Shown here one piece after another: positions 1 through 9,391 of a stretch of DNA of 64,000 nucleotides. Below the pieces are notes generated by a model. That model was not told the origin of the DNA and did no database searches. It saw nothing but the letters and a program-made list of their open reading frames with translations. The stretch is from Pseudevernia furfuracea. Lineage: Eukaryota > Ascomycota > Lecanoromycetes > Lecanorales > Parmeliaceae. How positions within the stretch are numbered: position 1 is the first letter of the stretch; each line of letters opens with the position of its first letter. Where the stretch lies: positions 1,364,001 to 1,428,000 of the forward strand of contig JAIUPT010000041.1 of the NCBI GenBank assembly GCA_022315425.1, in the 5' to 3' direction. The position numbers were made by a program, and so were the translations under genes.

Positions 1-470
1 AGAATTTTCAGGATGAGCTTCGGTAAGCCTTTGATGCCTACTCAGAGAGCAACTGCAAAACCACGCCAGTGCGTGGTTGTTTACTAAAGTCTTTCACAGA
101 CTTGAGAAGAAGACAATCGATGTCCCGGTCTTGTTTATTCAAGCGACGGACGATGCGGCCTTGCGTACGTATTTTCCCGAGTCCGTTCTTCCTCTTTCGG
201 ACCACAGCTTGAGTCTAGAGGCATATCTTAGAAGTGTGAATTCTGTACACGTGTTCCAAGGCTCAATCCTCTCCGTCTCATAGGCAATACTGACTCCGAG
301 ATCGTGATCCAGCGCCGAGTTTGTCCGAGGGTATGGAGCGGTTTGTCCCGAACCTGACGAGGAAGGAGGTGGAGGCTAGCCACTGGGCCCTGTGGCAGAA
401 GCCGGCGGAAATCAATAGGATGATTAGGGAATGGCTTGAGAGGACCGAGGAGACGAAGAGTAACTTGTAA
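1..470 (+). CDS. epoxide hydrolase-like alpha/beta hydrolase, C-terminal part (cut by window start)
   Basis: This is the C-terminal end of an alpha/beta-hydrolase of the soluble epoxide hydrolase type, which would open epoxides to diols in the cytosol or peroxisome. Exons are about 1-22, 100-164 and 313-470; the introns at 23-99 and 165-312 are GT-AG and restore one frame. Visible landmarks are the strand before the acid residue (DVPVLFIQATDDAAL), the helix SEGMERFVPNLTRKEVE, and the catalytic histidine in ASHWALWQKP, followed by a C-terminal helix of the type that closes this fold. The nucleophile elbow and oxyanion region lie outside the window. The family is clear, but the substrate cannot be told; xenobiotic and fatty-acid epoxides are both possible. 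Confidence 0.72.
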
Positions 471-745
471 GCATTGAATCCGGCCTCTGTTCTCCAGTAC
501 GGTGTGGAATTGATGAGAGCTTGGCAACCGTTTCACGGAATGGACATCGTCAAATACCACGAGGTGATACTGATACAACGTTCGACCTAAATGCTTTGAA
601 ACGTATATACAAATAAGAAAATCGACAGATCGCTAGTCCCTTTGCGCCATTCTTCGTAGCAAATCACCGTGATCGTACCCCTAGGTAAAGCGTCTCTCGT
701 AGGGTCTTAGCCTCCCATAACGCCGTAAGATCCCTTGGTATATGC

Positions 746-2080
746 TTAAGCAAGAGTAAACCTCCTCCCCACATCAAAATTTATGGTATCGTGGCAATTC
801 TGGCAAAGAAGACTGGGCGCATTCGTGCTCCAACTGTCCAACCATCTCATCGGGCTCTGCATAATCTCCGACGAAGTCCAGGAATCCGTTGGGTTCAAAG
901 GCGACTGAGGGTCACCCTCAGATACCCGTCTCTCGGGATTGAGCAAAGGTGCTGAAGCAGGCGCTGGCAGCTCGGCGTTATGCCTCTCTATCGTCCGTCG
1001 GCTCTCCAAAGTTCGTAAGGGTGGAGGTATGGGGGAGCACCAAGGTGCCATGGGGTCGATGAGAGATTCGCGCACTGAAGATGGTCTCCGGATGGGGGGG
1101 TATTTCACTCTCTTTAGAGGACCGATTGTATCGGCCGGCGGGAGTGCTTCCGTTTCCCATGAGTCAAGCGTGCTCAAGTCGACTGTTGCTACTGGGCTGA
1201 TTATATGGTCGGAGTTACTGCTGTGATCGGGGTTGGTGGATGTGTCGGGTAGTTCTGCAGCGCCGCCATCGTCATCGCTTTCCCAGTCGAGAGCCACGCC
1301 ATTCAAGGCAGTGTAGTCCGGTTCTAACATTGTGACGTCTCTAATACTTGCTGTGCAGTAATTTGTGGAGAATGCGGAAGTCACTTCCTCAAATGCTTCT
1401 TGCTTGAATTCCACCTCTTTATACACTCTTGCCAAATACCCTCTTGATAATTTGGGGTCCGTGTAGACTTCGTTGATTCGCTGTAGCAGATGGACGCAGG
1501 AAGAGAGGCACACCTCACGGGAATTTGCGACCCAATCCGGCTTGGAGAGAGTGCAGAGTAACTGCTTGAATGTGTAGATATTGTCCATGCTTAGCAAGGT
1601 GAGGCCTTCGTCGCTGAATATGATATCGTTCTGTACGATAGACCTCCGTACGATATATGAGTCTGGCTGGTAAGCTTCAAAAAGCTTTGGTAGGTATTTA
1701 CTGGAGACTGATGCGACCGCTGTCAACCAGCTGGGTTCTATCGCGAACTTTTTGCACGCTTTGCGGACTATCTTCGCAAGGACGAGCTGGGATCTCCGTG
1801 GGAGAGGCCACACCGGTATGACGTAAGGTTCGTGATCGGAGATGATGAGAGCGACGGAAAGCTCGCGTTGATAGAGCTTGTGAGAGATGTATTGAAAGGC
1901 GGGAAGCATTGGCCTGCAAGTCTGTTGTAGGTCCCAGTGGAAAGACGGGAGTACCGGAGGAACTGCTGTCAATTCTTGCGACGTGACAGACTCTGTTGCA
2001 TCAGAATCGAAATATGAAGTGCGGTCTTTGTGAAGAAAAAGATCGATAGCATGAGAGAGCTCTAAGGCGGATGTAGGCAT
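746..2080 (-). CDS. fungal conserved hypothetical protein, 444 aa
   Basis: A single-exon gene whose ATG at 2080 is the first in the frame. The N-terminal ~270 residues look globular. They include FHWDLQQTCRPMLPAF and PYVIPVWPLPRRSQLVLAK, wording I recall from uncharacterised Leotiomycete/Sordariomycete proteins. The next ~130 residues are low-complexity, Ser/Pro/Asp-rich and probably disordered. The last 20 residues contain a CQNCHD motif that could be half of a metal site. There is no signal peptide or membrane segment. It converges with the epoxide hydrolase gene, leaving about 275 bp between them. No function can be assigned. Confidence 0.7.
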   Translation of the reverse strand: MPTSALELSHAIDLFLHKDRTSYFDSDATESVTSQELTAVPPVLPSFHWDLQQTCRPMLPAFQYISHKLYQRELSVALIISDHEPYVIPVWPLPRRSQLVLAKIVRKACKKFAIEPSWLTAVASVSSKYLPKLFEAYQPDSYIVRRSIVQNDIIFSDEGLTLLSMDNIYTFKQLLCTLSKPDWVANSREVCLSSCVHLLQRINEVYTDPKLSRGYLARVYKEVEFKQEAFEEVTSAFSTNYCTASIRDVTMLEPDYTALNGVALDWESDDDGGAAELPDTSTNPDHSSNSDHIISPVATVDLSTLDSWETEALPPADTIGPLKRVKYPPIRRPSSVRESLIDPMAPWCSPIPPPLRTLESRRTIERHNAELPAPASAPLLNPERRVSEGDPQSPLNPTDSWTSSEIMQSPMRWLDSWSTNAPSLLCQNCHDTINFDVGRRFTLA

Positions 2081-2266
2081 CTTGTCAGGGTGGAATGGGA
2101 ATAGGAGCTTGGGAGAGGATAGGAAAGGACAGGCTGCTGAGGGTATATAGGAGCATCAGCTGTGACAGTTATGCTGGATCAGACATGTAAGGCGGGAAGC
2201 CTATGGATGACAGTGACGAGGACGAGGTCGAGGGGTCATCATATGTAGTGCTGAGATTAAAGCGCA

Positions 2267-2287
2267 GCAAGAGGCAAGAGGCAAGAG
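2267..2287. repeat. GCAAGAG x3 tandem repeat
   Basis: Three perfect copies of a 7-mer lie in the upstream region of the hypothetical gene. The same 7-mer recurs in tandem (about 2.6 copies) near 61267 in the RPB9/ESS1 promoter, so it is not unique to this site. Confidence 0.8.
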
Positions 2288-3049
2288 GGATTGGAACTGG
2301 AAGTGGAGGGTCAGCACTCAGGTATATAGGTACGAGGTACTCGTCCAGGCACAAGCAGAGATACATCTAACACAGCCATCATCAGGAAAGCAAAGCAAAG
2401 CAAGATTATCCATGTCATTATTGTCAAGCATTTCGGGCGTACTGGTAAGAATGGGTGTAGCCTTGTCATCAATTGCAAAGTATATTAGTAGTAGTATGGC
2501 CAAAGTATTGTGTATTTGAGTGTACTATCATGCTATCACCTATTATTAATTATTTAGGCCTCAGTTCTATTTTATTATACTCATACCTAGGTACTTACTT
2601 TAGAGTCATAAGGGTTTTTTGTGAAAATAATAATAGTCGCGGCGCGGTGCCGAGGATGCCTCCAAAAATAGCTCGCTTAGCCTCACGCTAATCGTCCCCA
2701 TAAAGTACCCCTCCAGGCTCCTACCTACCTACTTAGTTGGATTATTCTTATGCGAGTCTCGAGCCTCGAGCCTCGAGCCTCAACCCGAGGTCCACCAAAA
2801 TACCCAAGGTAGTCACGCCGCTTGGCGACGCTGCATGTCATGGAGCCAAGCCAAGCCAAGCCATCTGGCTCAAAATGCACGAGCAAAATAACCGACGAAT
2901 CAGATAAGAATCTAAATGCAGCCCGCATCCTTCCTTTTGCTGGCCAAATCCTTCGTTTGATATGGTCAGAGGCTCGTCGTAAAGACTAAGACGGTCATGG
3001 TTAGATACAGAATATGGATAACGTATCCGACCAATCCTCACAGCTTTCT

Positions 3050-3073
3050 GGGAGGTGGGAGGTGGGAGGTGGG
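3050..3073 (+). repeat. G-rich 7-mer array, G-quadruplex-type motif
   Basis: Three copies of GGGAGGT plus a final GGG place four GGG tracts at 3050-3052, 3057-3059, 3064-3066 and 3071-3073, each separated by AGGT. This meets the usual four-tract G-quadruplex pattern. It ends 109 bp upstream of the P450 start codon, so it lies in the promoter or 5' UTR on the sense strand. Folding is an inference. Confidence 0.65.
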
Positions 3074-3182
3074 CGATTACAGGACCGTGTGTCAACGCAT
3101 CAATTCGAATGCTCAAAAGGCATCATACCCTTCCTTCAAGGCCTCCCAGGCCACCACCTCCTGCCCTCGGTACCGATCGAAT

Positions 3183-5402
3183 ATGGCCAACATGGGCATT
3201 CTCTCCCTTCACAATTTCCTCCTCGCACTTTTCACCTTCTCCGTATATTGCATTTCTCTAGCGATTTACCGCTTGTATTTCAGCCCCCTTGCTAAATTCC
3301 CTGGGCCAAAGCTGGCTGCTTTGACTCTCTAGTATGAGTTCTACTATGATGTGATCAAGCGAGGTCGTTACACATGGAAGATCGCAGAGCTCCATGAGCG
3401 CCACGGTTCGCCCCTTTCGCTCTCAGCACCGTGGACGTCCATGTAACGCTGGCTAATGCATTCTTCGAGGCCCAATCATACGGATCAGTCCTTACGAATT
3501 GCATATCAACGACCCTGAGTTGGGCCCCGCCAGACCATTGAGGAAACTCGGCTCAACACTGACTCTAGAATAGCTACTATGATGAGCTGTACGTAGGTTC
3601 TTCTACCCGAAGGACTACGAAGTATGAGTGGTCTATGAAAGGATTTGGCCCAACCACTGCGACCTTCTCAACCGAAAGCCACGAACTTCACCGCACCCGA
3701 GCCGCAATTTTGGCGCCTTTCTTCTCCAAAGCTTCCGTGTATCAATTGGAACCTTCAGTCCAGTCTGTCGTCGACCAACTCGTGGCACGTCTACGCACTG
3801 TTCAAGGAACTGGCTCTAATGTCAATATGGTTGATGTCTTTACCTCTCTGACAGGAGATGTGATTAGCCAATATGCTTTTGCGCGCCCATTTGGTTTCAT
3901 GCAAAGTCCTGATTTTGCTCCTCATTGGCATCAGTCAATGATGGAACTTTCGGAAGCCTCTCATCTTTTGAAGCAATTCGAATGGCTGGAGCCTATGATG
4001 CGAAGCATGCCTCCATCGCTGATCACAATGGCCAGTCCTAAATTGTCAACTACTTTTGGCGTGCAAGATGTCTAGCTCCATTGGTATCCGCTTGGTTGGA
4101 TGCTTTGCTGACGAATGGCAGATGATCCGGGCGCAGGTGCTAAAAATCAAAGAAGAGCTCGCGGAAGGGCGCAAGAGCAGCGGCCGGAAGTCTATATTGT
4201 ATGATATTCTCATGAACGATCAAACAAGACCTCAGGATAAAGAGACCGAGCGTCTTGTGGCGGAAGGGCTATCAGTGGTTGCTGCTGGGTATTCCTGTCC
4301 CTCAACGCCAGATGTCATTCAATTTTCGAGGCTGATGCGGGCTGCTTGATAGGACAACTACGACTGCGCACACGCTGTCCGTATTGACATTCCACATCCT
4401 TCACAATCCAGAAATCCTAAACAAAGTACAACGTGAGCTCGAAAGTATGATGCCGGTGCCAAACTCGCAGCCGAGATGGAGCGAGCTTGAGCAATTGCCC
4501 TACCTGGTAAGATGTTCGCTACGTTTTGCGCTTCTCATTCGATGTTTCATCCGGCAGACATACGATCTTATACCTTTTTAGACTGCCTGTATTCAAGAAG
4601 CTTTGAGGTGAGTCCTCTCACTGATTTGGACGGAAAGCTCAACGGGATTTTGGCTGAATCGTAAGCAGATGGGGATATGGAGTCTCCCATCGGCTTCAAC
4701 GAATCTCACCAGACGTCGCCCTGCAATACAAGAATTGGGAAATTCCAGTGAACGTATGTTTGGCTCGTCCCCGGTACCCTTAATAACAAGGGTGCCTTCT
4801 GCGACCACTTGTTTTCAAAATCTCCTCCCAGGATGTCGGCTTTCACGCCCGTGCTTGGCGCGAAATGCGGCTCAGAACAAGCCTCGGGGGTTGTTTTGGT
4901 ACATTTCGTGATGAAGTAAAACAAGGGTCGCAGAAGGCACCCCTTTATCACTGCTATTCCACCAGTATTGACTTACATGGAACTTATTCAGACGCCTGTA
5001 GGCATGACCTCAGTTATGCTCCACGACGACCCCTCCCTCTTCCCAAGCCCCCGCTCATTCCAGCCAGAACGATGGCTCCAACCTTCCAATACTCAATTGC
5101 GCAGATACCTGGTACCATTTAGTAAAGGCTCCCGACAATGTCTTGGCATGAAGTATGTCCCCCGTCTCTGCATGGAAACTCATCCACCGTTTGGCGACAA
5201 TGGAGCTAGGACACTGACCAAGTGTCTCAACTACAGCCTTGGATACTGCGAGCTCTACCTCACCCTCGCCGCCATTTTCGCACCGGGTCGGTTCCGGTTC
5301 GAGCTATATGAGACGGACATTACAGACGTAGAAATCGCGCATGATTTCTTCAACCCCTGCTACAGTTTCAATTCGAAAGGTATGAGGGTCGTTGTCCAGT
5401 GA
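3183..5402 (+). CDS. cytochrome P450 monooxygenase interrupted by one in-frame TAG
   Basis: A microsomal-type P450 of 505 codons plus stop, resembling fungal secondary-metabolism P450s of the trichodiene-oxygenase-like group. Predicted exons: 3183-3405, 3470-3518, 3574-4060, 4122-4288, 4353-4506, 4582-4607, 4669-4753, 4992-5152, 5237-5402; all phases agree. The N-terminus has a membrane anchor (about residues 5-27), then the proline-rich PLAKFPGPK. Later come the I-helix AGTTTTAHT, the ExxR region ending IQEALR, PERW, and the haem loop FSKGSRQCLGM with its Cys ligand. Codon 50 (3330-3332) is TAG, directly before YEFYYDV, where family members usually have Trp. No other lesion is visible. It may be a very young pseudogene, a sequence error, or a transcript corrected by RNA editing (see findings). 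Confidence 0.8.
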
Positions 5403-6077
5403 GGGTGTGGACTACCCACACCCAAACTGGGTAGTCTGGACTGTAATGCATGATGACTGATAGCCGGTCGCCCTTCCTAAAGTCTCGAAATTGTAGTTAG
5501 ATTGAGCACTAGAAAGGAAATAAATATACCTGTCCCTCTTATCGCCTCTCAGGCTCTCTCACGTGCACCAACACTTGTGATAACTCTCTGTATCATTCAC
5601 GTTGGCCAATCCCCGTCGGAGGCAAGAGGGTCAAGTGCCACCGCTTTTTAGACAGTGCAGCTGGCCCACATCTGACTTCTCGCTGCCTGAATTTCAGGTA
5701 CTGACTCTGGGTCAAACGTTGTACATTTGATATGTACTGTTGAGACCGACATCTTGAGATGCGGGTAGAACTCCCTTTTCGCAGCTGACGTGCGGTATGG
5801 GTCGCTCCATGGACTGGCAACAATCCAACAACAGCATTATCGCTGTCAGAGGCCGGGAATTATTCGAATCCATATGGGCGACAATATCTTCGAAGTGACT
5901 GTTACCCCGGAATTCAGATATGGTTGCATCGCAATAAGGTTCTCCGTCATGCTCAAAGGGAAACAACGAAGATGCATGTTTACCCAGTGTATAGGCATGG
6001 GCTGAATGCACGCTACTCTACAATCAGGATCCCTAAAACATTCGCATCGCTACCCTATGCTTAAATCGGCATCATCG
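5403..6077. other. convergent intergenic spacer
   Basis: The 675 bp between the P450 stop and the twinfilin stop hold no ORF with coding character and no recognisable repeat. It presumably contains the two 3' UTRs. Confidence 0.5.
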
Positions 6078-7186
6078 TCACCGCTTCCCAGGCCTCTTGG
6101 GTCTCGAAAAGCCCTGTTTCTGCTCCTGTTTTGGCCGAAACTCCTCTTCTATAGTCGATGCAGTGATCTCAGAAGGACTCGAAACCTCGAGCTGAAGATT
6201 ACGTATCAGTCGTTATTGCCAAAGCATTAGATTTTTGGCCCACGTTGCTCACCTTTTTCGCGATTTCGATTCCCATGTCTGAGCTCATAGAAGCCAGGAA
6301 ACCTTGCTTGGTTGACGCGTAAACCATACGTTCCTTAATTTTTGACCCCGATGGACAAGTGTATATGAACACTATGGACGATTGCTCCGTTCCTTCTACC
6401 TGGTGCGAATACCTGAAAAAGGAGTACCGAGGTTCCGTGTCAGATATAGCCGAAAACAACCCATCAGCGTCTGTGTTGCTCGATCCCACGAACTCAATTG
6501 TCTCGTCCTTGACATTGATGTTCTGCAGAAATTAAGCATGAGCCTTCGCGGAAGCCCAAACTGCCGGATCACAAGCATACCAACTGCAATAAGTTTCCTC
6601 CTTCCCCTACCCTAAACATACCTAATGCCTCTCTGGCTTCCGTGCTTGTAGCGATGCTCAGCTTACCGCCCGTCTCCAATCTCCTCCCCTCGGTTCCTCC
6701 CTTTGCCTCGGCCTCAGCCTCCTTGATGCCCTTCAGGTTCTCCTCCTCCTCTGTCAATGGCGCACTCAAGGCCCCATGGGCGTCATGTTTCTCCCATCCC
6801 TCTTTCTCCAGCTCCTTCTTCTCCGTCACAAACAAAGACTCTCTGAACCTCTCCGTACCCAACTCGCGCACCAACGTCAACCGTGTGGAGGCGAACAGCA
6901 TCTTTTGCCGGACTGGCGCGGTATCGGGGATGTAAGTGACAGCAACATAGCCATCCGGTGCATTCTGATACCGCCGGAGGATTATGTAGGAGGCTGCGGT
7001 GGTGGAGAGGAGTGGTGCGAGAGCGGGTAGATCGCTGAAGAAGTCGGTGGATTTGGAGGGAAGGGTGTGCTGGGGGATGAGGGCCTCGGAGGAAATGGTT
7101 GCTATGATGCCACGTTGACTCGGGGTAGAGACCAGCTCGTTGAAGGCATCTTGCAGCTCCTTTGACACATTTATACCTGATTGCAT
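6078..7186 (-). CDS. twf1: twinfilin, actin-monomer-binding protein
   Basis: Twinfilin binds ADP-actin monomers and barbed ends through two ADF-homology domains and helps control cortical actin turnover. Exons run 7186-6581, 6522-6253 and 6191-6078, giving 329 aa, the usual family length. The first ADF-H domain starts MQSGINVSKELQDAF and includes SYIILRRYQN and QKMLFASTR. The second includes EPRYSFFRYSH and KERMVYASTKQGFL. The Lys/Arg-rich tail (FSRPKRPGKR) matches the C-terminal basic tail that binds capping protein and phosphoinositides. The ATG at 7186 was chosen because it directly precedes domain 1; upstream in-frame codons look non-coding. Confidence 0.9.
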
Positions 7187-7833
7187 GGTGCCGACATTAG
7201 GAGGCTTGCTGACCTCGCGTTGGTGCAGCAAAGTCAGCCTCCCCAGGCCCCTCGGCCAAAGTTGCCTCGGCTCGGAAAAGGCGCTAGTAGCTAGGCCCCA
7301 CATACGGCGTTCCTTCTGTCCCCACTCTGTTTGTTGATGTCTCAACCTCTCAGGCAGACATCATTCACGGTTGAGCATTCGATCGAGGTGCTGTAACATA
7401 CCCATGGACCTGAAGCCCGATCGTCTCTTGTCGGGCGAGGTTCGGAATACCAGGTTTCGAATGGCTTGTCGAGACGCTCCTCCTCCGCTCGTCCTGATGG
7501 CGGAGTATCCTCAATTCAAGCCATGAAGCTTTGAAACCCCACATCTGAAATAGCTGAAATAGCTCCCGAGTTCGTAACTTGCCGCGGTTCACAGGACTGA
7601 CTGGCTTTTTGTGGTTCCAAGTCAAGCTTCTGCGTCACACCTTGCGATTCCTTTTGTCTCTGTTTCAGTGACCACAATGACCACGCGCTTCGAGCCTTGC
7701 TTTCACGTTTTGCTTTTCTACAGCCACTCTCAATCGAGGTCTCTTTACTATTAAAGTCTCTTGGTCGTCTTCTCATACGGCCCTCTGTCTTTTTGCCCTT
7801 TAGTTTCCTCTACATCTCCTTGCCTTGATCAGA
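7187..7833. promoter_or_regulatory. divergent promoter region, twinfilin / succinate-fumarate carrier
   Basis: About 650 bp separate the two start codons. Pyrimidine-rich stretches immediately precede the carrier ATG (around 7780-7825), as is common for fungal transcription starts. Open frames here are short and lack protein-like composition. No defined operator was recognised. Confidence 0.4.
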
Positions 7834-9026
7834 ATGTCCGCGAAAAATATCAATGGGCCGGGAGGGAAGAAGCCCGCTTCAGCAGCTACCAACTTGATTG
7901 GCAAGGCCAAAATCCGTCCATGCAATTTCACTGTTCGCTGACCTGCCACTGCAGCTGGTGGTGGTGCTGGCATGATGGAGGCACTTGTCTGTCATCCCCT
8001 AGGTCAGTTGCCGGGCTTATTGCGTTGAAATGATAAGCTAAGAGATCCAGACACCATTAAGGTGCGGATGCAGCTTTCGCGAAGAAAACGAGCTCCTGGA
8101 GTAAGAATGTCCACCTCTTGTAAGGCGCTCAACGTCTTAACAAGGCAGTAGGCAAAACCGCGCGGATTCTATACAACGGGAAAAGAGATCGTGAAAAGGG
8201 AAACACCACTGGGCTTATATAAAGGTCTCGGGGCCGTCGTAACCGGCATCGTGCCTAAGATGGCAATACGTTTCACATCCTACGAGTGGTATAAGCAGTT
8301 ACTTGCAAGCAAGAACGGTCATGTGGGCGGGGAGGCTACGTTCTTCGGTGAGGAATCCTGCTGTTCTAGCGTCTTCATGTGCTTCAAACTGACAGTTCCT
8401 CCCAAACTCTAGCCGGACTTGCTGCCGGCGTTACCGAAGCAGTCGCTGTCGTGACTCCTATGGAAGTCGTCAAGATCCGACTGCAAGCGCAACATCACTC
8501 AATGGCCGATCCATTGGACATTCCCAAGTACCGCAATGCCGCGCACGCCGCATACACTGTCCTCAAAGAGGAAGGCATTGGGGCCATGTATCGTGGAGTA
8601 TCTCTTACCGCCTTGCGTCAGGGAACAAACCAGGCTGTCAACTTCAGCGCCTACACCGAGTTCAAGTCATTGCTGCAAAATCATCAGCCGGCATACCACG
8701 ACAAGGAGCTTCCAAGCTACCAAACAATGTTTATCGGCCTTGTGAGCGGCGCTATGGGTCCTCTGAGCAATGCACCAATTGATACGATCAAGACACGGTT
8801 ACAGAAAACCCCTGGCCAACCGGGGGAAACGGCGATAAGTCGAGTCAAAGTTATTGCAAGCGACATGTTCAAGCAAGAAGGATTTCACGCCTTCTACAAA
8901 GGGATCACACCTCGAATTATGAGGGTTGCACCAGGGCAGGCTGTTACATTTACCATGTATGAGTACCTGAAGAGCTGGCTGGAGAGTACTAATGTTGCCG
9001 TGGTGGGTGGGAGGTATGAGGAATAG
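7834..9026 (+). CDS. acuL/SFC1: mitochondrial succinate/fumarate carrier
   Basis: A mitochondrial carrier of the inner membrane that exchanges cytosolic succinate for mitochondrial fumarate, needed for growth on acetate or other C2 sources. Exons are 7834-7900, 7955-8002, 8051-8100, 8152-8347 and 8413-9026 (324 aa, a normal carrier length). Three carrier repeats are visible with signatures PLDTIKVR, PMEVVKIR and PIDTIKTR. Substrate-group wording such as LRQGTNQAVNF and ITPRIMRVAPGQAVTF matches the Sfc1/AcuL group. The first intron begins GCAAGG rather than GT, a GC-AG intron; the frame only works with that donor. Confidence 0.9.
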
Positions 9027-9391
9027 CAAACACATCAATGAAATTCAAGCCAGAGAGCTCCAAATACCTAGACCTTGACTCTGAGTGAGACCATGTGCAT
9101 GAACTGCGTGAAAGATGTGTCATGAACGCAATAAGAGTTGCTTCAATATCGATGTGGTCGTAAAATATGTGCGTAACCTAGCCTACTTCTTAGCCTTAAT
9201 TTAGGCGAGTCTTTGTACGGACGACAGAGTACTTTAGGGCTAACTGCCGTTAGCAAAGTCCGCACTCTCCAAGACTATTTGCGACGAATTGATCTGGAAA
9301 AGGCAAAAGGATATAGGTCTGAAATGGTTTCAAAGCGTATCCAGCGCTGACCCACCATAGGGTAGGTGCTGCCGGAAAGACCGGAGCAGAA
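9027..9391. other. intergenic spacer
   Basis: The 365 bp between the carrier stop and the SRP72 start are tandemly oriented and presumably hold a 3' UTR followed by a promoter. Nothing distinctive was seen. Confidence 0.4.

Larger units (their letters stand above)
2081..3182. other. intergenic region with short tandem repeats
   Basis: This 1.1-kb divergent promoter region lies between the hypothetical gene and the P450. It holds no convincing ORF. It contains several short tandem repeats: GCAAGAG x3 (2267-2287), CGAGCCT-type repeats near 2758-2780, AGCCA-type repeats near 2850, and a G-rich 7-mer array at 3050-3073. An AT-rich stretch near 2540-2640 includes TACCTAGGTAC-like palindromes of the kind common in Pezizomycotina promoters. 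Confidence 0.5.

Noticed and set aside
3330..3336. Programmed readthrough motif at the two TAGs
   Set aside because: The known fungal readthrough context is UGA followed by CUA. Neither site has it.
3270..3345. An intron ending at the TAG (CTCTCTAG acceptor) to explain the P450 stop codon
   Set aside because: Any usable upstream GT donor would remove the proline-rich PLAKFPGPK region, which family members keep. The frame is continuous and family-like on both sides of the TAG.
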